A stretch of DNA of 64,000 bases from positions 33,378 through 97,377 of the forward strand of contig JAUIFV010000002.1 in the NCBI GenBank assembly GCA_030430155.1, written 5' to 3'. The position numbers and the translations under genes are program-made. This document shows, piece after piece, positions 36,484 through 45,254 of the stretch. The notes under the pieces were generated by a model, which was given only the letters and a program-made list of their open reading frames with translations, did not search any database and was not told where the DNA came from. Each line of letters opens with the position of its first letter. The first letter of the stretch is position 1. This DNA comes from Gammaproteobacteria bacterium. Its GTDB lineage: Bacteria; Pseudomonadota; Gammaproteobacteria; Xanthomonadales; SZUA-5.

Positions 36484-37111
36484 TCGGGACACTCAAGTCA
36501 TTCCAATCCCCGGTCACGATTGGGTTGCCGGTGATGTCGTCATCGGCAGACAACGAATGGTGGTGCCCATTTTGCGCCCCCCCCGATCAAATAGCACCTG
36601 CTCAGGCGTTCGTATACTGGATCGCTATATCATCAGCGTATCCACCGCGCACTGCCCAAGCTTAGCCGGCGGAGTATCCTGGACCTCGCCCAGACCGAGC
36701 GACTTTGATGTCGACGCTGGGATCGAGTATCTCGATTCCAACGACGAATTCGACCTCGGCCTTTATCGCTCCTCGTTGTCGCTGCCCGGCCGTACCATCG
36801 CTTCAGAGTTTCCCGAAGAGGTTGGGTTATACGGCTGGGGAGTCGGCGATGAACTGCGCTACGCGCGCTTTCGCACTTTGCCAGACTGCGACAAGCCCAG
36901 TAGCGTGCGCAAAGTTGGACGAGCCAGCGAGTACACCTACGTCGAAGATGGCGACAGCGGTGGACCGGCCATCGACCGCGATGGTCGAATCTGCGGACTG
37001 ATACTGGGCAGCAAATGCGGCGTCGTTGATTTGGTTGATCTGACCTATCCCGCGGTTCGACAGTGGCTGGTTGCGGCGGGGCTGCCGCCGGAGGCATTTC
37101 ATAACGGGTGA
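36470..37111 (+). CDS. Trypsin-like serine protease (S1 fold) without signal peptide
   Basis: From the ATG at 36470, 213 residues carry a complete chymotrypsin-type triad: His61 in S-T-A-H-C, Asp95 in F-D-L-G-L-Y, Ser163 in G-D-S-G-G-P. Cys44 and Cys62 occupy the positions of the conserved disulfide next to the histidine. There is no leader, so the protein is predicted cytoplasmic, which is unusual for disulfide-containing S1 proteases. The start overlaps the preceding small gene. Cytoplasmic trypsin-like domains are often effectors in bacterial conflict systems, but no NTPase or sensor gene of that kind is adjacent. Confidence 0.85.
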   Translation: MLQINRDTQVIPIPGHDWVAGDVVIGRQRMVVPILRPPRSNSTCSGVRILDRYIISVSTAHCPSLAGGVSWTSPRPSDFDVDAGIEYLDSNDEFDLGLYRSSLSLPGRTIASEFPEEVGLYGWGVGDELRYARFRTLPDCDKPSSVRKVGRASEYTYVEDGDSGGPAIDRDGRICGLILGSKCGVVDLVDLTYPAVRQWLVAAGLPPEAFHNG

Positions 37112-37162
37112 TGCTGGTTGGCGTCTTCTTGAATTCCGACCTATTCGCCCATGAGCATTGCA

Positions 37163-37195
37163 GGGGCGGTCCTGCAACACCACGGCCGCCCCTTT
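37163..37195 (+). terminator. Probable rho-independent terminator after the trypsin gene
   Basis: GGGGCGGTC (37163-37171) and GGCCGCCCC (37184-37192) form an 8- to 9-bp G/C stem with a 12-base loop, followed by TTTC. It lies 51 bases after the protease stop and before the ECF sigma gene. Confidence 0.6.
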
Positions 37196-37310
37196 CAAAT
37201 CCATTCCTTTACCCTTAAGTTACGTGGCGTCTAGCGGCCTTGGCTGACCGCTTGGCAAGCCGCAAGCGGATGGGCAGGCCGCGTTCCATGGCACTGGATC
37301 GGAGCAAGGA

Positions 37311-37925
37311 ATGGTGGATACGGGCGCAGTGACCGGCGCTGCGAGCGGGCTCAGTGAGGAAGCCGCCATGCGCTGCCTGCCCGGCGTGCGCGCCTTGCTG
37401 CTGCGCAAGACCCGCGATCCTGAGTTGACCAAGGACCTGGCTCAGGAGGTTATTTTCGCCGTGATACTGGCCGTACGCGAAGGACGAATCCGGGACGCCG
37501 CGGCGCTACCGGCCTATGTACAGCAGACCGCCCGCAACATGCTTTCCATGCACCGACGAAAGATGCAGCCTATCGCCATGGGCGAGTTGCCCGAAGTAGA
37601 GGCCATGTGGTCCGAACGCCCGCTTTCGCCGCTGGAGCACTGCGAACAATCGCAGCTCAACGCGATGGCTTTGGCGGTGCTGGAAGAACTGCCTACCGAT
37701 CGCGACCGCGCCATCGTGCGTGGCTATTACGTCGAGGGGCACGACAAGCCCGAGTTGATGGCTCGATTGGGTCTGAACAAGGCGCAGTTCGATCGGGTCA
37801 TCTCGCGGGCTCGCCGACGGATGCGTGATCTGCTTCACGAAAAACTGAACAGCAGCAACGCAAAAGTGCGAGGAGCGTCGCCCTCGGGCGTCTGTACCAG
37901 TCAAGCAGAGGAGGCGCAGCGATGA
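37311..37925 (+). CDS. ECF-type RNA polymerase sigma factor
   Basis: A 204-residue protein with a region-2-like block (D-L-A-Q-E-V-I-F then Y-V-Q-Q-T-A-R-N-M-L) and a region-4 helix-turn-helix (P-E-L-M-A-R-L-G-L-N-K-A-Q-F-D-R-V-I). Region 3 is absent, as in ECF factors. GGAGCAAGGA precedes the ATG. The stop overlaps the ATG of the membrane anti-sigma-like gene (ATGA), the usual sigma/anti-sigma coupling. Similar sigma/TPR-CHAT neighbourhoods are known, so the CHAT gene upstream on the other strand may be a target or regulator; no ECF promoter could be defined by eye. Confidence 0.85.
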   Translation: MVDTGAVTGAASGLSEEAAMRCLPGVRALLLRKTRDPELTKDLAQEVIFAVILAVREGRIRDAAALPAYVQQTARNMLSMHRRKMQPIAMGELPEVEAMWSERPLSPLEHCEQSQLNAMALAVLEELPTDRDRAIVRGYYVEGHDKPELMARLGLNKAQFDRVISRARRRMRDLLHEKLNSSNAKVRGASPSGVCTSQAEEAQR

Positions 37926-38572
37926 GCCCCTTGGAGAACTATCTGGTGCAGGCCTATCTGAATGACGACCTTGATGAGGCCGAAGAGTCGGCCTTCGAAC
38001 TGCTGCTGATCGAGCGGCCGGATCTGGCTGAGCTGGTAGAGGCCGATGTTGCGCTGCACTTGGGGCTCGCCGAGACTGCCGCGCAGCAACCGGAGTCAAA
38101 CCAGGATTCGGCATCTGCGAGCGACACCACGTCGGCCGACGTGGTCGAACTGCGTCCGAGCAGGGAACGCTCCGGAGGCCCCTTTTGGCTAGCCGCAGCG
38201 GCAAGCGTCGCGCTGGCGATCGGCCTGGGCGCCGGCGGCCTGTTGCGCAGTCCCGCGGACATGCAGCCTGCCACCTTGGCCTATATCGACAAGATGCGCG
38301 ACGTCAGCATCACCCCGACCATACCGCTAGCCGAAAGCGGCTCGGTGGTATTGATGGTCCCGGTTGCCAGCGCGGAACCCTGCACGGCAACGGTGAGTTT
38401 GCGTCAAGCCAACGCCGCAGGTCTGAGCACCGATGCCGTGCCGGACGAGCTTTCCAACGCCAGCGTTGTGATTCCCAGGGATCAGATCCAACTGGGTGAG
38501 GCGACTGTTGCGGTCAGTTGCGATGGGAAGGTGTTGGGTGAGTATCCGATCCAGTTTGTAGAACGCCGATAG
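37922..38572 (+). CDS. Single-pass membrane anti-sigma-like protein
   Basis: A 216-residue protein: an acidic N-terminal helical region (about 1-75; M-S-P-L-E-N-Y-L-V-Q-A-Y-L-N-D-D-L) that resembles anti-sigma domains without a zinc-binding HxxxCxxC motif, one membrane helix near residues 82-105, then a periplasmic beta-rich part of about 110 residues with two cysteines. Its start overlaps the sigma stop. The expected role is to hold the sigma factor at the membrane until a periplasmic signal arrives; the signal is unknown. Confidence 0.75.
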   Translation: MSPLENYLVQAYLNDDLDEAEESAFELLLIERPDLAELVEADVALHLGLAETAAQQPESNQDSASASDTTSADVVELRPSRERSGGPFWLAAAASVALAIGLGAGGLLRSPADMQPATLAYIDKMRDVSITPTIPLAESGSVVLMVPVASAEPCTATVSLRQANAAGLSTDAVPDELSNASVVIPRDQIQLGEATVAVSCDGKVLGEYPIQFVERR

Positions 38573-38728
38573 GCCGGAGGGGACTGCTACGGCGCTCGGC
38601 TGCGGGATTCAAACAACGGTCGTTGCGGATCGCTGCCGTCCAACCGATGCGCTGGCCAGCCATTGCCGACGCCGTGGGGCTGACACGCACTCCGTGATCT
38701 TTGGCGCTGACAGGCAAGGGAGCCGACC

Positions 38729-39169
38729 ATGAGCAAAGAGCAGAGCAACGAAACGCTGGCACGACGCTGGTTCGAGCAGATGTGGGGTCAGCGCCAGGAA
38801 TCCTTGATCGACGAGTTGATGAGCGAGGATTGCGTCGGCCAGACCGAAGGCGGACCGGTCGTTGGTCGGCAGGCGTGGAAGGATCAGGTCTATGGGCCGT
38901 TTCTGGCCGCGCTGCCGGACCTGCAGCTGAGCGTGGAGGGGACGGTAAGCGAGAGCGATCAGGTGGTGGTGCGCTGGATCGCCACCGGCACCCATAGCGG
39001 CGACGGTTTTGGCTTCGCGCCTTGCCAGCGCCGGGTGCGCTTTCGCGGCATGACCTGGCTGCGTTTTGCAAACGGGCAGATCGTCGAGGGCGCCGACAGC
39101 TGGAATCAGTCCGGGCTGATGGCGACTCTGGGCGCTGGTGCGCTGCCCAGCGCGGAAGTGCTGAACTAA
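38729..39169 (+). CDS. SnoaL-like (NTF2-fold) ester cyclase-type protein
   Basis: A 146-residue cytoplasmic protein of the SnoaL/NTF2 fold: N-terminal helix N-E-T-L-A-R-R-W-F, D-E-L-M-S-E-D-C, then the characteristic W-I-A-T-G-T-H strand and R-F-R-G-M-T-W-L-R-F, with E-G-A-D-S-W-N near the end. The family includes polyketide cyclases and many stand-alone hydrolase or isomerase-like proteins, so no reaction is assigned. A 157-bp palindromic element starts one base after its stop codon. Confidence 0.82.
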   Translation: MSKEQSNETLARRWFEQMWGQRQESLIDELMSEDCVGQTEGGPVVGRQAWKDQVYGPFLAALPDLQLSVEGTVSESDQVVVRWIATGTHSGDGFGFAPCQRRVRFRGMTWLRFANGQIVEGADSWNQSGLMATLGAGALPSAEVLN

Positions 39170-39326
39170 TGTGGTGTCTCAACAATACGCTTGACTATTT
39201 TCGCGTCTTTTTCCCTGAATGCGACGTTGCTCGTCGTCGCCATAGCCCTGCTATGCCTCCTCCTCGCGCCTTGCCTCAGGGAATAATCCATCGAAAATAT
39301 CTGAAACGTATTCTTGGGACACCACA
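39170..39326. mobile_element. 157-bp palindromic MITE-like element
   Basis: The ends TGTGGTGTCTCAACAATACG (39170-39189) and the complement of 39307-39326 match at 17 of 20 positions. Inner stems continue the palindrome, and the centre carries CATAG-N5-CTATG. It codes for nothing, begins directly after the SnoaL stop and ends seven bases before the DUF2235 start, whose message leader it may provide. The central motif is shared with the 271-bp element at 45590-45860. No second copy is in the window. Confidence 0.8.
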
Positions 39327-39333
39327 CTAGCCG

Positions 39334-40552
39334 ATGGCGACCCGCAAAGCGGCCGAGTCCAACTCCGTGGCCGAATCCGGTGGCGCGCCAAGGGCGGCGA
39401 GCGGCCGCAGCAAGCGTGGACGCAATCTGGTGGTCCTCTGCGACGGCACCGGCAACGAGCTGGGGCGCAATCTGTCCAACGTGCTCAAGCTGTATCGCAT
39501 CGCCAGCAAGAATCAGCAGCAGCTGTGCTACTACAGCCCGGGCGTGGGCACCATCGACCTGATCTCGCCGTGGGCGCGGCTGAAGCAGCGGACGCTGGAG
39601 ATACTCGGACTGGCGACCGGCTACGGGTTGGATCAGAACGTGCTCGGCGCCTATCGCTTCCTGATCGCAAACTGGAAACCGGGCGATCGCATCTTTCTGT
39701 TCGGATTCAGCCGCGGCGCCTGGACGGTGCGCGTACTGGCCGGGATGCTGCACCTGATCGGCCTGCTCAAACCGGAGCAGGAAAACATGGCCGAGGCCGC
39801 CCTGGGCACCTACAAGAGGGCCGCAGCAGAGAATGATCTGCCGCTGGCCTGGCACTTCTCTCGGGTGATCGGCGCGCGGACTGTGAGCGTGCACTTTCTA
39901 GGCTGCTGGGACACGGTGGCGTCGATGCTGGTGCCGCGCCCGGATCGTCTGTATCTGCCCAGCCTGGAGACCCTGCCATACACCCGCAAGAATCCGTCGG
40001 TGGCCTGCTTTCGTCACGCCATCGCCATCGATGAGCGGCGAAGGATGTTTCGCCTGGCCGAGTGGGATCCCGATCAGGCCTACGTTGCCAATCCCTACAA
40101 GCCCGACTCAGAGACGGCCCAGGACTGCGTGCAGATGGGCTTTGCCGGGGGTCCATTCGGACGTCGGCGGCGGATATGTAGAAGAACAAAGCGCGCTGTC
40201 GAAGATCCCGCTGATCTGGATGCTTGGCGAGGCCGAGAGCCAGGGCCTGCTGACCAACAAGGCGATGCTGAATCACCTGGCCCACGGTAAACCGCGCAAG
40301 GGCGGCAACGACCAGTACCGTGCGCCGGACCCCGCCGGCCCTGCGCACCGCTCGCTGCGCGGGGCCTGGTGGCTGGCCGAGTACCTGCCCAAGCGGAGTA
40401 AGTACCGGCAATGGCCAGGTGAGTCCTTCGCCGGCCTCTATATCCCTGCTGGCGAGGCTAGACGATTGCCCGCGTCGATCCGGATCCATCCCAGCGTGAG
40501 TCAGCGGATGCAGACATTGCCGGAATACCGACCGGCCAATCTTCCCGACTAG
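39334..40552 (+). pseudogene. DUF2235 (Tle1-like) alpha/beta hydrolase, frameshifted
   Basis: The first frame begins at 39334 with V-V-L-C-D-G-T-G-N and carries the nucleophile elbow G-F-S-R-G-A, both diagnostic for DUF2235 phospholipases. At the run of five G at 40147-40151 it slips: with one G fewer, the reading continues as G-V-H-S-D-V-G-G-G-Y and on to 40552, giving 405 residues. That second part contains the expected catalytic aspartate (H-S-D-V-G-G-G). As read, the product ends at 40290 with about 45 aberrant residues and lacks that aspartate. It may be a true pseudogene, a sequencing error or a variable G-tract. Confidence 0.85.
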
Positions 40553-40578
40553 TCGTATTGCCGCAGATGAGTATCACC

Positions 40579-40659
40579 GTGGGTCGGCGCTGCGCGCTGA
40601 CGCTCTCGGCACACACTGGCGGGCCTAGCCTAGAGCGTCCGATCACAGATCGGACCCAC
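40579..40659. repeat. 80-bp palindromic repeat, copy 2 (hairpin GTCCGATC-ACA-GATCGGAC)
   Basis: This has the same GTGGGTC/GACCCAC ends and the same perfect stem (40637-40655) as the copy at 13928-14007; the middle is diverged. It lies between the convergent DUF2235 and membrane-patatin genes. Confidence 0.8.
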
Positions 40660-40734
40660 GACGGAAGATGAGCAGCCCCGACCCACAACTGCTAGCCCGC
40701 GCGCATGTGCTGCAGACGCCGCTAGCTGACCCGA

Positions 40735-43428
40735 TCAGTCCTCGCCCATTCCCAAGGTCTGCCGCAGCATTGCAGGAAAGCCTGCAGCGTGATGCTCGGC
40801 GCTGCCGTTGAGCTGCTGCTGCATCTCCTTCAGTGTCTCCTCGCCCACCGTCCAGCCCAGCGGAATGGGCCGCTGGCCCTGACACAGGCGGAAGTGCCAA
40901 AGGCCCAGACTGCCGTCGGCGCGGAGTCGGTTGCGCAGATCCAGACGGGCCTGTTCGCCGCGCGCAGAACGGGTTTGATAGAGCGCAGTGGCCGGCGCCA
41001 GTATCTCGCCGGCGAGCGTGGCGTTCACGGCTGAGGGCACGCCGCCAGGGCAGCGGTCCTCGCCGTTGGCCATTAGCGGACGGATAGCGACATCGTTGCT
41101 GATATGGACCACGGCGATGCGCTTGCGCCACTCGGACCGCTGCTGCGTGAGCAGGCGATGAAAGTCGGCCAGCGTGGCGGTCCCGGAGTTCTCGTAGTAG
41201 CCACCGTCCACCAGCTGGCCCGGCGTGGCGTAGTGTTTCGGGCACTCGGCGCAGGCCTTGCGCAGCGTCCCGGCCGGGCTGACCAGGGTGAAGCGGGCGC
41301 TGTTGAGGGCGGCGCTGGAGGCAGGCAGCTCGGCCGGCAGCCACTGCGCGCCATCGACAGCGCCGGGGAAGCGGCGCGACATCGCGTCGGTGGCGCAGGT
41401 CTTGCCCTCGCATTCCGGAGCAAAGGGATGTTGGATCAGTCGATAGCCGGATTGCACCACCGTGCTGTTGAGCAGCATGGCCGGGTAGATCTGAGCCGAT
41501 TCGTCGTAGGACAGCGCGGCCAGCGGGCCGGCGAAATGGCCGCCTTCGGTGCTCAGATCGGCAACCGCGTCGGTGTAGCTGCTGATCCAGCGATCCTCCA
41601 AGGCCTGACCGCGATCATTGAAAACCACCGTCGGCAGGAAGCGCTGCAGCTGATCAGCCCCGAAGATGGACCCCAGTACCGGGGTGAGAAAGGGCGTGGT
41701 CATCATGGTGTTGAGCGCGGTGAAATCGTCGCCCTGCCGCGGCGGCACATCACGCATGTAGGCGGCAAAGGCGGCCAAGCCCAGGCTGCCGCCAGACACC
41801 CCGCTGGCGGCCACCGTGCAGTTCCAGAAGGACGCGCCCTTGTTGCCCTGGCGGCTGGCCTTTTCCAACTCCGAGAGCACCAGAGTGGTCCACAGCGCGG
41901 CGCGAATGCCGCCGCCCTCGCTGGAGACCAGATAGATGCGCTGGCAGCCGGGGCGGGTTTGCGCCCAGCCCTCGATGAACTCCGGCACGGTCAAGCGATC
42001 GATGCCGGTGCTCGCGCTTGCCGCCGAGTAGCTCAGTCCGGCCGGCGGCAGATCCACCGACTGCATCTCTCGCACCAGCCGCACCGCGTGGTTGTCGGTC
42101 AGTCCCAGCCAGCTCAGCGCGGTGCCCCACAGCAGGACCAGGGTCAACAGCGGCACGCGATGCTGCCAGGCCCAGTAGACCGGGTAGGTGCTGGCCCAGA
42201 CCAGCCAGCAGGCCGCGCCGAGCACCAACGCCAACGGACCGAAGCGATCGATCAATGCAGGAGCGACCGCACCGACCACGCCGGCCAGGATCAGCACCGC
42301 GATACCGGCGGCATGAAACAGCCGCGAGCGCAGGCTCAAATCGGCCCAGCGCGCGAGTCGGTTGACCTGTGGCTGAGTGTCGATCTCCACCGCCTGAGCC
42401 AGCCAGCCAGCGGCCGGGCCATCTCGTCTGCGCTGTAGCGCCCGCAGCGCCGGTCGCCGCGCCGCGGTCAGGGTGAGCAGCGCCAGCGCCTGCAGCGCGT
42501 ACAGCACCACCCACTGCAGCGCACCGTCGTGGTCACTGGCGGCGTAGCCACAAAGCATGGTCAGCGGAACCACCGTGGCCAGTCCGCGCGGCAACCATTT
42601 GCCCAGCCAGGACCAGTTGCCCTCCAGATCAGCCCGATTGCTCTGCTTGAAGGCATACAGGGTGCGCGCCGAATACCAGATCAGCAGCCCGAGCAGCGCC
42701 GAAAACAGCCAGGCCCAGGTCGCCGCGCTGGCCTCGCCGCCCAGACTGAGCTCGAACAGCTCGGCGATCTGCTCCACCTTCAGGGTCAGCACCGCACCGA
42801 TGATCACCATCAGCAGCGGCACCCGCACCAACAGCAGCAGTTGGCCGGCGATCAGCACCCAGCGCCAGCGTTCGGCCAGCCAGCCGGCGCCAACCAGCCG
42901 GCGCCAGCCGGCGAACAGCAGCAACAGTACAAACAACCCCAGCAGCGCAAACTTCAGCGCCGCGCAAAAGTAGGCGATCTGCAGCGCCAGCGCTGACTCG
43001 AAGCTGCCCAAAAAGTACAGCAGGGCAGTGTTCTCGACGCCATCGAGCAGCGCCGCAGCCGGCACCATGGACTGCAGCAGACGGCGCCTCAAAGTTGCGA
43101 CCTTGGACCAGACCCAGCGCGCCAGCAGCCACCCGGCCAGGCCGTAGCTGAGCGCGAACAGATAGTCCCAGTACAAGCCCTGACGCAGCTGGCTGACGAT
43201 CGCGCTGTCAGCGCTGCAGGCCTGCTCGGCTGCATCGGCGTCCCAGCTGTCGATGATGCTGCAGGCACGCTGCGGGGTCAGCGCAAACTCGAAGCTGACG
43301 ATGTCGAACTTGGCTGGACAATCGCTGCACACCGGCTGTGGCGCCAGCTTCAGCTGCATCGCCAGCATGGCGATCAGGAATCCGACCACCGCGACGATGC
43401 CCACCTTGCGCAGAGCGGATTTGGTCAT
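40735..43428 (-). CDS. Patatin-like phospholipase with N-terminal membrane domain, module B
   Basis: An 897-residue protein with about ten membrane helices in residues 1-445 and a patatin domain after it: oxyanion loop E-G-G-G-I-R-A (504-510), nucleophile Ser545 in S-G-V-S-G-G-S, catalytic Asp741 in V-D-G-G-Y-Y-E-N. Unlike the copy at 21286-24810, the membrane part precedes the catalytic domain and does not split it. It begins 14 bases after the stop of its SGNH partner, so the two form an operon. Several cysteines (P-V-C-S-D-C, C-A-E-C) could bind metal or form disulfides. Predicted activity: lipid acyl hydrolysis at the inner membrane. Confidence 0.88.
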   Translation of the reverse strand: MTKSALRKVGIVAVVGFLIAMLAMQLKLAPQPVCSDCPAKFDIVSFEFALTPQRACSIIDSWDADAAEQACSADSAIVSQLRQGLYWDYLFALSYGLAGWLLARWVWSKVATLRRRLLQSMVPAAALLDGVENTALLYFLGSFESALALQIAYFCAALKFALLGLFVLLLLFAGWRRLVGAGWLAERWRWVLIAGQLLLLVRVPLLMVIIGAVLTLKVEQIAELFELSLGGEASAATWAWLFSALLGLLIWYSARTLYAFKQSNRADLEGNWSWLGKWLPRGLATVVPLTMLCGYAASDHDGALQWVVLYALQALALLTLTAARRPALRALQRRRDGPAAGWLAQAVEIDTQPQVNRLARWADLSLRSRLFHAAGIAVLILAGVVGAVAPALIDRFGPLALVLGAACWLVWASTYPVYWAWQHRVPLLTLVLLWGTALSWLGLTDNHAVRLVREMQSVDLPPAGLSYSAASASTGIDRLTVPEFIEGWAQTRPGCQRIYLVSSEGGGIRAALWTTLVLSELEKASRQGNKGASFWNCTVAASGVSGGSLGLAAFAAYMRDVPPRQGDDFTALNTMMTTPFLTPVLGSIFGADQLQRFLPTVVFNDRGQALEDRWISSYTDAVADLSTEGGHFAGPLAALSYDESAQIYPAMLLNSTVVQSGYRLIQHPFAPECEGKTCATDAMSRRFPGAVDGAQWLPAELPASSAALNSARFTLVSPAGTLRKACAECPKHYATPGQLVDGGYYENSGTATLADFHRLLTQQRSEWRKRIAVVHISNDVAIRPLMANGEDRCPGGVPSAVNATLAGEILAPATALYQTRSARGEQARLDLRNRLRADGSLGLWHFRLCQGQRPIPLGWTVGEETLKEMQQQLNGSAEHHAAGFPAMLRQTLGMGED

Positions 43429-43442
43429 GGCCAGGTCCCTGA

Positions 43443-44342
43443 TCAGCGCACCGCGGCGCGTTTGTTCGCCGCCAGCGCGGCGCGAATCTGGTCATTCAGC
43501 GGTGCGGCGATCTGTGCAAAGCCGGACTCGGTGGGGTGGATCTCGTCGTACCAGAAGGCATCGTCGTCGGCGCCGGGGAAGTCGGCGAAGTCGGCGTAGC
43601 TGAACAGACCCGGGTGATCGTTCCGGGTCGGCTTGAGCACCTGTTCGCGGAAGCCATCGACCAGCAGCCGCTTGGCGAAGTGTTTGGCTGCCGCCTGGTC
43701 CACCAGCACATGCTGCATCGGCCGCCACAGCCAGGGACCAACATCATCTTTGAGCCAGGCGATAATGCCGATATTGCTGGTGTTCAATTCGCCCGGTACG
43801 CCGATGCGCTTGAGCGGCGCATAGCCGTGACCGACGACCCTGAATTGCGCTCGCTCAGCCTGCACTTTCGCCGCCATCTCCATCAGCAGGCGGTAGCGCT
43901 CGCGGATGCCGCTGAAGGTGCGGCCGGCGTTAAGCAGATCATAGGCCGCATCGGGGTCGATCTTCGGTTCCACACCGGGGTTCTCGGTCCACTTGGCGAA
44001 CACCCTGGCCAAGCGATCGGACAGGCTGTCGTTGCCGCCGGCGCTAACCACCAGCACGTCGAAGGGATTGGCCTTAAGGCGCTTTTCGATGCGGCGCAGC
44101 TCGCGCTTGGCAAACAACTCGCTGGCCAACGCCCCCGGCTTGCCCACCACCATCCCCATACCCTCGATGGTCTTGGCGCTTTGCCGAGCCAGATTCAGAT
44201 ACAGCGGCGTGGAGAACCAGGAGTCACCCCAGTACATCAGCATCGGTCGATCGACCAGCCAGCGGTCCAGATTGCGCCGCTGCCGGGTGCCCCGGCGACC
44301 ATAGACTTCGCGCCAGTCGATCCAGTGATTGATCAATTCCAT
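43443..44342 (-). CDS. SGNH/GDSL hydrolase, module B
   Basis: A 299-residue paralogue of the gene at 29038-29934, with the same blocks: G-D-S-W-F-S-T-P-L-Y, A-G-G-N-D-S-L-S and D-E-I-H-P-T-E-S-G-F-A. No signal peptide. It is followed 14 bases later by the membrane patatin of module B. The repeated pairing of this SGNH subfamily with membrane patatins indicates a functional link, perhaps successive deacylation of a lipid. Module B lacks the solenoid gene found in module A. Confidence 0.88.
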   Translation of the reverse strand: MELINHWIDWREVYGRRGTRQRRNLDRWLVDRPMLMYWGDSWFSTPLYLNLARQSAKTIEGMGMVVGKPGALASELFAKRELRRIEKRLKANPFDVLVVSAGGNDSLSDRLARVFAKWTENPGVEPKIDPDAAYDLLNAGRTFSGIRERYRLLMEMAAKVQAERAQFRVVGHGYAPLKRIGVPGELNTSNIGIIAWLKDDVGPWLWRPMQHVLVDQAAAKHFAKRLLVDGFREQVLKPTRNDHPGLFSYADFADFPGADDDAFWYDEIHPTESGFAQIAAPLNDQIRAALAANKRAAVR

Positions 44343-44511
44343 CGTCGGCTCCCAGTCGGGGTACTGCTGATACCAGTGCGATCAGCGCATCAATTCTCGC
44401 AGGCGAGCAGTTTCTGCACCGCCGAATCGGTCTGGGAACAGGAACTGGGTCGGACGACTGCTCGACCACGACTACGATCTGGGTCAGTGTTTCGCCGGAT
44501 CCCCTTCAAAG

Positions 44512-45246
44512 ATGAATCGCACGCTCTTGTTTATTGCGCTGGTGCTGCTGGCGACCCCGGCCGTGGCCCATAGCCCGCCATCTCTGCGCCTGCTGTTCAT
44601 CGGCAACAGCCTCACCTACAGCAACGATCTGCCGGGAGTGGTCGAAGCCCTGGGTGCCGCCAACGGCGTTGCGGTGACCACGCAAAGCAAGACCAAGGCG
44701 GATTTCGGCCTGCAGGACCATTGGGCCGACAAGCGCACTAGAGCAGCCGTGGCAGCTGGCGGCTGGGACTACGTGGTGATGCAGCAAGGTCCGTCCTCGC
44801 TGCCGGCCAACCAGGCCAACCTGCGCAAGTGGACGCAGCGCTGGGCCAAGCCGATTCGCGCTGGCGGCGCACAGCCGGCGCTGCTGATGGTGTGGCCTTC
44901 GACATCCAGACTGCGCGCCTTTCCCGCCGTCGATCAGGCCTACAGTGACGCCGCAGTGGCCGCCGAAGCCGTCCTGCTGCCGGCCGGGCGGGCGTGGTGG
45001 TCGGCCTGGCAATTGCAGCCGGGTCCGGCGTTGTACAGCAGCGACGGCTTTCACCCCGACCCCACCGGCACCCTGCTGGCGGCGCTGGTGGTCTACGCCG
45101 GATTGACCGGGGTGCTGCCCGCTGAACTGCCGGGCGAGCTTCCGGTTGGGAATTCGCAGCTCAGCATCGACGATGACTTGGAACGGGTGCTGCTGCAGGC
45201 GGCAGCGACCGCGTTGGCCTCGACGCCTGCGGTCGATCCGAACTGA
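44512..45246 (+). CDS. Exported SGNH hydrolase-type protein
   Basis: A 244-residue protein with a signal peptide (N-R-T-L-L-F-I-A-L-V-L-L then P-A-V-A-H). SGNH blocks are present: G-N-S-L-T-Y (nucleophile), V-M-Q-Q-G-P-S-S (as in the GNSL/DUF4886-like branch) and D-G-F-H-P-D. It is not closely related to the two cytoplasmic SGNH genes and lies divergent from module B, 169 bases away. Likely a periplasmic esterase; substrate unknown. Confidence 0.82.
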   Translation: MNRTLLFIALVLLATPAVAHSPPSLRLLFIGNSLTYSNDLPGVVEALGAANGVAVTTQSKTKADFGLQDHWADKRTRAAVAAGGWDYVVMQQGPSSLPANQANLRKWTQRWAKPIRAGGAQPALLMVWPSTSRLRAFPAVDQAYSDAAVAAEAVLLPAGRAWWSAWQLQPGPALYSSDGFHPDPTGTLLAALVVYAGLTGVLPAELPGELPVGNSQLSIDDDLERVLLQAAATALASTPAVDPN

Positions 45247-45254
45247 TTCGAGGA

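Noticed and set aside
39334-44342. DUF2235, patatin and SGNH genes considered as type VI secretion effectors
   Set aside because: No VgrG, PAAR, Hcp or adaptor gene is adjacent, and the patatins are multi-pass membrane proteins.
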